The position numbers were made by a program, and so were the translations under genes. Shown here piece by piece: positions 46,221 to 56,280 of a DNA stretch of 64,000 bases (position 1 is its first letter; each line of letters begins with the position of its first letter). Origin of the DNA: Campylorhamphus procurvoides (Eukaryota; Chordata; Aves; Passeriformes; Dendrocolaptidae); assembly GCA_013396655.1 (NCBI GenBank), contig WBMV01007617.1:1-64000 (forward strand). The letters run 5' to 3'. The notes under the pieces are model-generated. The model ran no database searches. It had not been told where the DNA came from and saw only the letters and a program-made list of their open reading frames with translations.

Positions 46221-47695
46221 CCATATGGAAATCCACCAGAGCAAGAAATGTGGACTCTTTGGGAGGATCTTGGGATATAATCAAGTTTGGGATCAATCCT
46301 GTGCTGGAGAGCTGGGAAAAGGTTGGGATGAGGATCCTTGGGCTGATTTAAGTTCCCCTTGGAGCATCCCTGCTGGCCCAGGATTTGAGCACGGATAACC
46401 TTTGCATCCAAAATTACGTCCTGGAGATCTTGCAGGGATCACATTTTATCCTTCCCGTCCCTCCAACCCTCCCAACATCCCCTCGTGTTGATTAACATAC
46501 TCCAGCCTCATAAATCGCAGCGAGTGGATTTGGGGAAGAACTTTCCAGCCTCCAGTCAAACTTGCCTCTAAATTATTTAACGAGCTCCTTAAGCGACTCA
46601 GCCGTTTTGCATGGAATTTGTCAAGGCTCCATCAGCTCCCCCCAGCACGATGTGACAGCCATACTTTTATTACGAGCAGCACATTAATCTTGGAATGGCG
46701 CTATTTGTTTTCCTCCCTCGCTTTTATGGTGCTTAAAAGCATGTATCTTCTCCTGCAAATCAATAACTAAAGCTATGAATAATAAAAAACGCCGCAGTGA
46801 ATGGTGTGGAGAGATCCTAGGGATGGAAGTTGTAGCGGTAATGACTCTGTTTGCTCTCCATTAAATATGGGAACTTGGAAGAATTATGCAGATTATAATA
46901 GCTGTATCAACATAAGTATGTTTTGCTGATAGACTTTCCTGATTGGATCCACGGGATATAAGCCTGCTAATCCCTCGTGCAGAGGACCTGATTATATCAG
47001 AGAGCTCTGCAGATTTGCTGATAGGAAGTTAAGAAACAATTAAAAACAATGTTGGGGGGTGTGTGTCTCAAAATTCCTGTGTTTTGGGTTATTTTGGTGG
47101 CAAATGTGGGGGTTTGGGGGAAGCCCAGAACCCAACCCCAAGGCCTGGTGGAAATGGGGGATGGTTGATGTGCAATAAGTGCAATTTGCCCTGTGCTGAG
47201 CCTTAAATGTCTTTGTGCTGTGAGTGCCCAGCCTGAGGCTCCAGCAGCAATTTGGGGTTGGGAAGGACCCTCAATCGGTGCATAGCCTTGGAAAAGCTCA
47301 TCCAAGTGACCATCCTAATTGCTCCTGGATGGTGGATGCTGTGATGGACCTCCAGCTTTCCAGGGATCTGCCTGAAGCTCCTAATGGAGCTGCAAGGGGA
47401 GCGGGGAGAGGACAAAAACAACCCACTCTGTAATTAAAATAATCAGTTTGCTACGCACTTGGCACAAGGTTAAACGTCACTGCAGTTCTGTGGGTAAAAT
47501 TCTGCATGTTAAATCTGCTTATTAATATCACCTTGTTAATAGAGTGTGTCACCTCGGGAGGTGACAAGTGTGCTCTCCAGAAGTGACAGCGTGCTCTGCT
47601 AAATGACAATATGCTCCACAAAAATCTGCCTCCCTCTTTTTGTTTAAATGATGGGAAGTTGGGGAACTGTGGCCCAGGGAAGTGATGGATCCTCC
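46221..47695. other. Intergenic; repeat-free block at 46480-46990
   Basis: No exon. 46480-46990 is AT-rich, has no repeat family and keeps several CpGs and TAAT/ATTA cores; it is a candidate conserved non-coding element. Confidence 0.4.
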
Positions 47696-48077
47696 TGGGA
47701 GGGTTGGAGCATGTCCAGGGAAGGGGATGGAGCACCAGGAGAAAAGGAGGCTCAAGGGGGACTTTCTCACTGTCTGGAACCCCCTGACAAGAGGATGGAT
47801 CCAGGTGGGATCAGGCTCTGCTCCCAGGGAACAAGGGATAGGAGGAGAGGGAACGGCCTCAAGTTGCACCAGGGGAGGTTTAGGTTGGAGATGAGGGCAA
47901 AATTCTTCCTGGAAAGGGTGATGAGGCATTGGAACTGCCCTGGGAGGTTTGGAGTCCCCTCTCCTGGTGGTGGCATCCAGAGCTCTGGGCTGGGGGACAA
48001 GGTGGGCACGGGGCACAGGCTGGACTGGATGATCTCAGAGATCTTTTCCAACCCCAAAGACTCTGGGATTGTGTGAG
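47696..48077 (+). mobile_element. CR1 3' fragment, longest in the window
   Basis: It contains AACGGCCTCAAGTTGCACCA, GGGGAGGTTTAGGTTGGAGA, TGAGGCATTGGAACTGCCCT and GGATGATCTCAGAGATCTTT, then a CTGGGATTGTGTGA tail. The full 3' region is recognisable over about 380 bases with no reverse transcriptase frame. Confidence 0.92.
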
Positions 48078-50870
48078 GATTGAGTGCCTTTCTCTCATTC
48101 CCTGAGCCAGCTGAACCCTTTCCATTCAGAATGGGTTGGAACCCTCAGCCATGTGCCCCCTGAGTGCCCTTTGGTGCTGCCATCCCTTGTTGGTCCTGAG
48201 CTCCTGGTGCTGCCAGAGCCCTCTGGATCCCCCTGCCCTTTCCATCTGTGTCTGCAGAGACTCTGCCACTTGCTGGGATGAGTGGGAAGGAGGTCGCTGC
48301 ATGGCAGGACTCAGCAGGAAAAGATCCCCCAGTCAGCAGAGATGAATATAAAATCTGGAATGGTTTTTTTTTCCTTTTATTTTCCTTTTTTTTGAGAGAT
48401 GAAAGCACCTTTCCAGCCAGGCTATCTTCCAGCATCTCTGCTCCATGCTGAGGATTGCCTGGGAGGGAGGGAGGGGGAGCACTGAAGTTTTGGGTATCTC
48501 AGCAGAGGCTCGTGCTCTGTTAACTGATGAGGCTGTGACAGTGCTTGCTGCAAAATTCCTTGGGTTTTTTGGGAGATCTCAGGCCTGGGCTGGATGGTTT
48601 CAGCCATCCCTCGGCGTGGGGGAGGCTTGCAGGAGTGGGAGTTTTGTCCTTTTATCTGTCTCCTGGCTTGAATTTTGCCTTGAGGATGGCCAAAAAAAAG
48701 GGAAATTCATGGCTTGGTGGCACTTCAGGATGCACAGGGCAAACATTTACAGCTTGAATTCCATCTGAAAGCGCTTCCTTCTGATTCCCAGGCTGGTGAG
48801 GAAACTCTAATGGAAGGTTCTGTATCATGTAACATCAGCCATGGGTTCAGCCTTACCATCCCCACGCATCAAACTGGAGCTGGAAGAGCCTGGCTGAGGA
48901 ATTTATCCCCCCCAGTGGTTATTTTGTGGTTGGGGGACCCACTCCCCTGGATGCCACGAGGCCACAGCCTCGTGCAGCAGCAAATAAAATCGCTCATTAG
49001 CAAATAAAATCGTTATTTTCAGGCAAATGCCGCGAGTGAATGCGACGTGAGCCCCAGACATGGGAGGGGGGACTCGCAGTGATGGATGCCATGCACAACT
49101 CCGAGGCACTAATTGAAGGGGGTTTCGACAGCATCTTCAATTAATGCTCGGAGCGTCGCAGCCGGTCTGCACAAGGCGCTGTTCCCTCCCCAGGAGCTCT
49201 GGGACTGTGCAGCAAACAGATGAAAATGAGCCGTTTTACGGCCCCCTAATTGAAAGTCGATGCGCTGGGTTTATTAAAATTTCTGTGGTGGGGGGAACTG
49301 GAGGCCTCAAGGGGCCGGTAATGGGAGGAAGAAGCTCCTTCTCCTCTTCTGCCTCCGATGCAGCCCCGGGCAGAGGGAAAGAAATGCCTGAGATGTCCCT
49401 GGTGGGATCCGTGGCCTCGGCATCTCGTGCTCACAGACCCATTTTATCTTTGCTGCACCCTGGAAATATTCCTTTGTGGGGATTGGAGGGTGAATAGGTG
49501 GGAAATGCTTTTTTCCTGGGGTTAAAAAGCTCAGTTTCTTCTGCTTTGGAGGGTTTTGCCCCCTTTCTTGTTGCTGTGGTGCCACACACTGGGGAGATGA
49601 AGTTTATAAGGAGGAGAATGGAGCAGGAGCTCCAGCATTTCTCCAGGGCAGGCTGTCCCTGAGGCTGGGGAATGAGGGAATTAAATAGGGAATAAAATAA
49701 TTAAATTAAAATGCTTCTATTTATTTCTTCCTGTCTTCCTGCTCCTCTGCATTTTCCACCTGTGCTGGAAGGCTGGGCAGCTCCATCTCTTCCCAGCCTG
49801 CCCGAGGGGAAGCTCTTGAGGACAAGGGTGGTTTCTTCCCTCCTTCCATCCTGTCTTGCCTGACTTTGTACATTGTAAGCAAAATGCCTGGATTGTTGTT
49901 GTTGCTTCTGGGTGTTGGGAAGAAGCAGCAAAAGGAAGTTGTTTTCCAAGCAACTTCCAAGAACCTGCGTGTTTGATGCATGGAAATTGTTATCTGAGCC
50001 CTTCTGTGGTGTTTCATCTGCCTATTAATTTATGCCCTTGCAGCCAATGATGATTTAGCCAGTTGAAAGCCTTATTTATGATGAGCTCCTCTCCCCATTT
50101 TGCCATGGTGATGTTGTTGTGACAATAGGAATTTACAGTTCTGCCCGACAGGAGCCCGTAAACCAACCTGCTGGATATTTTTTTGTATTCCTACAGGCCT
50201 AATTTGTAACATAAAGCACTTAATAATTGTTATTAATGAACCTGCTGGGGTTGGTCTATAGACCCAGCTGGAAATCACATCTGCTGGCAGATTTGCAGCA
50301 AACTCCTCCGTGTTGAGGGAGGGGTGAGCAGCCAGTGTGGGGCCTGAGCATCAACAGGGGCTCTGCTTGGGATGTGGTTTTTGGGGACAATCGTGGAAAT
50401 CTCCAAATCTAAATGATTGCAGGGTGAGGGAGGAGCATCATAACAAAGAGGATTAAAAACCCAGCCGCTGGTTTCTTAGAGACGGGGTTGTTGGGGCAAT
50501 TAAATCCGTGCTGATAAACAATTGCCAAGGACTTTAGGAAACATCCTTAGGGATTTTCAGACCCATTCCTCACTTGAGGGGAAAGCAGCCAAGAATTTTA
50601 CAGCCAGTCAGTGATTTCTGACTGGTTCCAGTCTTGGATATCCCACCTGGGATGGAAAGATCATGGATGCTTCTCGTTTTGCCCCATCTTTCCCGCTGGG
50701 TTTGTGACCTTGGGAAAGGTGTTGGATCTTTGTTCCCGTCAGGAATAAGGTGATGCTGTATCCCTTTGGGTTGTAGCCAAAACAGTGTGAAAATACAGGC
50801 AGCACAGGCTTTATTGGTAATATCTTTGATGAAACCTGGCAAATCTCCTTGCTGGTGGTCCCTGTTGTTG
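48078..50870. other. Intergenic; low-repeat blocks at 49020-49290 and 50040-50280
   Basis: No exon. Both named blocks are free of CR1 and tandem repeats and are compositionally distinct from their surroundings. The remainder is unremarkable. Confidence 0.4.
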
Positions 50871-50935
50871 GTGGAATCACAGAACACCCTCAGCTGGAAG
50901 GAGCATCAGGTTGCAGGAGATTCCCTGACTCGGGA
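50871..50935 (-). mobile_element. CR1 3' end remnant
   Basis: TGGAATCACAGAACACCCTC followed by AGCTGGAAGGAGCATCA; very short and decayed. Confidence 0.55.
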
Positions 50936-52849
50936 TAACAGGCTCAGCTCTGAGCGGAGGCATCTTCATTCCAAACAGCAAATTAGAATATTTTGGGAAG
51001 TGCACAGATGCTTTTAAGCCACGATGCCAGTAATGAGATGACTTCAGAGGGTTGAATCATCTGAATACCCCCCAGCCAAGCCCTCCTTTCCCAACCCACA
51101 TCCCCATGCCTTGACCACGAGATAACTCTTTGAAGTGCCACGAGCGGGATGTTTTGCATAATTGCTTTCTGACAAGGCCTAAAACACTATTTAGAGTGCC
51201 GTGGCTGAGTGTTAATTTATGCCTGTGCTCCTCAGCATAACTTCGTTACACAGGAGTGTTATTTACGACGCGAGCCGAGATCCATTGTGTGGTGGGGGGA
51301 TAATGGAGATGGATCGCTCGTTGTGGCAAGAAGCTATAAAAGAAATGGGGAGATGTTTCTCTGCAGTTATGGACTTAATTTTTTAATGTGAGCTATGGCA
51401 GCGATGGAGAGTGATGTGATCTGATAGTCAGAAGGGTTTGCTTTTATTTTTTTGGGGAGGAATAAGTTGCTTCTGGAAGATGCTTTTTCAGCTCCCGCTG
51501 AGCCTCGTCACTTCTACCGGCATTTGAAGTGACTTGAAACTGAAATAGTGGGTATTGACTTGTCGCTGCTTTGTTTCTCTTAAATATAATTCTCACATTT
51601 AATTAAAGCTTACATCATACACAAATTTCATCCTGTGTGTTTAATAGGATGAGGCTTAGCCTGGGAGAGGTGTAACAAATTGTGTTCCGCTGTCACTTTG
51701 ATGCTTCTTGACTATTTCGAGCATTGGCACTTGATGGAAAGGGTGACTTTATTCTCAGCCAAGGCATGAATTGTGAAATACAAAGAAAACACATTTTTGT
51801 GCCCTTTCACCAGCAACATTCTGTCTTAGGCTGAGAGTTTTGATGGCAGTGCCTTGGATTTGAATGGGAACAAAATATGTTTCCAAACTCCTTTTAGACT
51901 TTCCAGGCAGGGACGTATCTTGGCTTTGCATTTGCCTTGGTGATGTCTTTGTTGCAAAAGCACAACAAGGAAAGAATAGAGGGAAAACAAGTCTGAGGTT
52001 AAAGCTGTTTTGAAACAATGCAAATACAGGATTTGAGGAGTATCAAAGCACGATGATTCAAAGTTGTCAGATGTGATTTCCCCCCCCTTTCTCTTCTGTG
52101 AAATGAAATTTCTGCAGAAAAAAAAGACCTGACTCTGCAGAGCTCTTTCCTTCCAACAAACCTCATTTCTCTGATGGGAAGCAGTTCCATCCCAGGTTTT
52201 TTTCAGCCAGACTTGAGACTTACCCTTCCCTGGGCCAGATTTATTCCTTCTCTCAACATGTTTCCTTGTAATCGAGGTGGCCCCAAAGCTCTGGGAAAGG
52301 AATCAAAACAGCTCTGGGTACTTCAAAGGGTGGAAGTCACTCCAGCACATCGTGTTAGATGTCCTGCAACAACTAATCCAGCATGTGATGTGACCCCTTT
52401 CCAGGTGTCCCTGCCTCTCTCAAAGACCTTAAAGAGAGCCCTGATAGACTGAACTCAACTCCTGCTTAAATCACCTGCCTGTGGTACTGTCCCTGTGAAA
52501 ATGCAGGGGACTGGGGGATATGAAAGGCACACGAGGCAGATGAAATGAGAAACAAGGGGAAAGCAAACAGCACACGTGGGCAGGGAGGGTGTGAGTGAGA
52601 TGGAGAGAGTAAAGGCTTTACTGCAAACAGTAAAAGTCAATCTGAAGCCATCAGGATGGACATAAAACCAACAACTCACTGACAGCCCGTGGCAGTAAAT
52701 CATGGTGAGCTCCATGTGACGATGAGGAGCAATGGTGAGTGCTTAGGCAGCTCAGGGTGGAGAGGAAAGAGCTTTGGGTGTGCTGTTAGAGGAGGGTTTG
52801 TAGGCTAAATATGTGCAAAACATTTCTCCAGCATGGAGAAGAGGAGGAA
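50936..52849. other. Intergenic; low-repeat AT-rich block at 51110-51760
   Basis: No exon. The 51110-51760 block carries no repeats, with clustered TAAT/ATTA cores and isolated CpGs. Confidence 0.4.
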
Positions 52850-53167
52850 AACCTCAGTGCTGTCTGCAGCTTCCTCAGGAGGAGGGGCAGGCACCGATCT
52901 CTGCTCTGGGGGGACCAGGGAAGGGCTGGAGCTGTGTCAGGGCAGGGTTAGGTGGGATCTCAGCAAAAGGTCCTTCCCCCAGAGGGTAGTGGGCGCTGCC
53001 CAGGCTCCCCAGGGCAGTGGGCACAGCCCCAAGGCTGCCAGAGCTGCAGGAGGGTTTGGATGACCCTCAGGGACAGGGTGGAATTGTTGGGTTTGTCCAT
53101 GCAGGGCCAGGAGTTGGACTCTGCTCCTTGTGGGTCCCTTCCAGCTCAGGCTATTCGGTGATTCTAT
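52850..53167 (+). mobile_element. CR1 3' fragment
   Basis: Same layout as the copy at 11628: GGGGCAGGCACCGATCTCTG, GGAGCTGTGTCAGGGCAGG, AGTGGGCACAGCCCCAAGGC, ending ATTCGGTGATTCTA. A block near the ATG-GATC segment differs between the two. Confidence 0.9.
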
Positions 53168-55189
53168 AAAATCTATGGCTCATCCTGGCTGAGCTCATAA
53201 AAGGCAGAGCAGCAGCTCCATGGGACAGCCTGGAGAACGCAGGGAGACTGCTGGGTCTTGGCTTTCCTGTGTTTTCATCATTTCCTGGGAGCTGCTCGTG
53301 GGAGCAAAACCCAATCTGTGTTTCAGTGCCTCAAGATTTAAAGTAACACCCATAAGAAAAGGAAGGAGTCCATTGTTTAGTCTTTAAATCTCACCCCTAA
53401 ATGATGCACAGGATGCTTGTTAATATTCTCTTGGAAGGCTGGTCCTGATGATTCTTCACTTTTCACATTGCATTTAAAAATTTTTCTTTAATGGCCATCG
53501 CTTAAAATCTTCTTTGCGATTATGGTGGTTAAAAAAAAAAACCCACCACAACTTAAAATCCCCAAGGTCAAAGCAGTCTCTTCTTTATATGGCTCGCAAT
53601 AAATTACTCCAAGTCTATTCATAGCATAGGGAAGACCTTTTTATGTAGAAAGGATCATTATAGAGTTGCCAGGTCGTTAATTACATTGGGTTCTTCTACT
53701 TGCTATGTGAGTAATTTCCATGAAGCAGCGAAGATCCTGGGGAGAGATAATGCAGTAAAAAGTGCATTAAAATGCTCCAACTGTCCTTTTGCTCATATCT
53801 GCCCATCACTCACAGCCACGCTGCCTTCCAAAAGGGCACTGCCAATTTAAATCAATACCTTTTTATGGGTGTGCCTGTGACCTGGGCAGAGATTTGGGGC
53901 TGCTCCGAGGTAAGAGATGCTCCAGACAGTCCCATCCCGGCTGTCTGTGGTGCTGGTGCAATTGCAGAGCAGCCAGGGGAGGGATGCAGGTGCAAGGGCA
54001 GGATGTGGCCCCTGGTGCCTCCTTTCCCAGCCCAAGCACCTGCTGGAGGAGATAAAGCAGCTGCTGCCTCTGCTGCCTGCAATGTGACATTCAGCCAGGA
54101 GATGCTGCTTGATTTGTCTTAAATGTCACCGGAGTTTTTGTGCTTGATTGGGGTTGGGCTGGCGTCACCCCCCCCTCAGGTCTCTCCCACGAGGTGCTGT
54201 CGGGGTGTGACTGGCTATTAAAGTGTTGATTTGAGGGGGGGATTAACCTGTTTTTACCTGCAGGGAGGGATTTTTGCTGGGATTGATCTGTTCTAGCTCC
54301 ATCCCTTTCTGCAGGCATTGGTGTGGGGCTGTTCTCACCTCGTTCTCCTTCTGGCCCCTGATGGCCAGAGCTGACCAGTAAATAAGTGCAACATGACTTT
54401 TTCTAAGGGTCTTTTATTTATAATTGTGGCCAAAATAAATGCTTTCCAAAACTTGACCCCTTTCCTCTGCATTTTTTCTCCCTAAGCTCCACTGGAGTAA
54501 TTCCAACACATTCCCTTCCAAGTTGAGGGGTGGTCCTTGTCCTCCACTCACCTTGGGGATGGTGATATCACTTGGTGCTGATGGAATCAGGAGGAAAAGG
54601 AGGTTTCAACTTCCAATCTTGCTTTCCAGAGGGATCCCTCGTGGGATCAGCTCTGTCTCTGCCCACTCTCCATTCAGGTTGGTGTCCCTGGAAGCTGTGC
54701 AGGAGTGCAGGCTGCCAGGAGGACACTCATTCTCATTGGAATAAGAGGTAGCAGCTCATCCAAGCAGATCCAAAAGGCATTTTCTGTCCATAAAGCCACG
54801 AGGTGAATCCATCCTGGATTTGAATCCCACGAGAAGGGCTGTATAAGGTGGTTTGGGCTGATCTCCTGCCTCCATGAGGTCTGAGCAAGATGATTTGTGG
54901 CTGGGAAGGCAACTCATGCTCTCCCAAGGTCTCTAAGCCCCAGTTGACCAGACCCTCATTAGTAGGTCTCTGAACCTGAAGAAGAAACTTCATCTTCATG
55001 GAAAAACCATTGTCCTCATCAACGTGGCTCTTCACGAGAGTTGATGCTTCAGATTATTGAGGTCTTGAAAATATGGAGCTGACCAGCTGCTGGAAATCAG
55101 CATTGCTGTGTAACCTTAAAGCTTTCTACCACTCCTTAAAGCTGGAAATCATCCCAAAGCTGGAAATCATCCCAAACTGTGGAGACAGA
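53168..55189. other. Intergenic; low-repeat block at 53480-53770
   Basis: No exon seen; AATAAA at about 54433 on the plus strand has no coding context. Confidence 0.4.
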
Positions 55190-55290
55190 AATATTCAAGG
55201 CCAGGCTGGAAGGGGCTTGGAGCAATCTGGGCTAGTGGAAGGTGTTCCTACCCATGGCACGGGGTGGAATGAGATGGGTTGGAAGGTCCC
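55190..55290 (+). mobile_element. CR1 3' end, short fragment
   Basis: AAGGCCAGGCTGGAAGGGGC, TTGGAGCAATCTGGGCTAGT, GGAAGGTGTTCCTACCCATG. Confidence 0.88.
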
Positions 55291-56217
55291 TTCATCCCAG
55301 GCACTGCTCTGTGCAGGTCAAGGAGCATCTCCAGCAGCTCCAGGAGCCTCAGAGGAGCTCTGATCCCCCTTTTCCAAGGGGCAAAGGTGGTCGTGGGGTG
55401 GGACAAACGAGCTGTGTCTAAGAAGGAGCTCTTTGCAGTCTAATGACCCCATTGCCTGGTGCACTGGCTACTAGGAGCAATGAAGATGTAATCTCTGCTC
55501 CTCTTTGTCCTTGCTGGCTCCAGCTGTTCCAACAATCCCTCCCTCCCAGCCCAACCAATTTCCTGGCTTTGATGTGTCCCCACCACCCCCCAATCCCCCC
55601 TGCGAGGAGCCACGCAGCAGAATCTCCATGAAAGCAGCCCATTTCCTGCATGAAGCCCGTGAAATTGGGGAAGATAATATTTTCAGAGTTGCTGGGACCC
55701 TGATTGCATGTTTGTTTGAAATGACAGCTTATGTTGTCTCTCTCTTTCATTAGGGAGGTTCAGCGCTCACGATGTTATTAACTAACAACAGCACTCACTG
55801 CATATAAACATGATTCCGCAGAGACACTCCAAGGAGCACTTGAAGGCAGAGGGGAGGGAGATGCAGAAGGAAGAGAGATGTGATATTTCTTCCTTTTTTC
55901 TTTTTTTTTTTTAAATTCCTTCCCGGAGAAGTGAAGGCTTGGAGGAGATTTTTAACTAAATGAGAAGCTTGGAAGAGTTTAATTGTAGTGAACAGGCTGG
56001 CAGCAAAGTGCAGTGTGGGATGTCTGGAATTCCTGAAGTGCTGGGCTCTTCCAGGGATCCAAGAAGAACATTGGGAAGCTGCTTTTTGTATAGACCAGAT
56101 GGGATTGAAACAAAACCTTCCATCTCATCCCCCAGACTCCCCTGACCACCCACGCACCCATTAATCCCTATATTAAAATGACTCATGTTCCTGTAATAAT
56201 GACATGGGGATAGATTT
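55291..56217. other. Intergenic; low-repeat block at 55625-55830
   Basis: No exon. The named block is AT-rich, unique and without repeats. Confidence 0.4.
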
Positions 56218-56280
56218 TATGGAATATTCTGAGTGGGAAAGGACCCACCAGGACCATCAAGTCCAGCTCTTATGAGAATG
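56218..56280 (-). mobile_element. CR1 3' end remnant
   Basis: TATGGAATATTCTGAGTGGG, AAAGGACCCACCAGGACCAT, CAAGTCCAGCTC. Confidence 0.75.
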
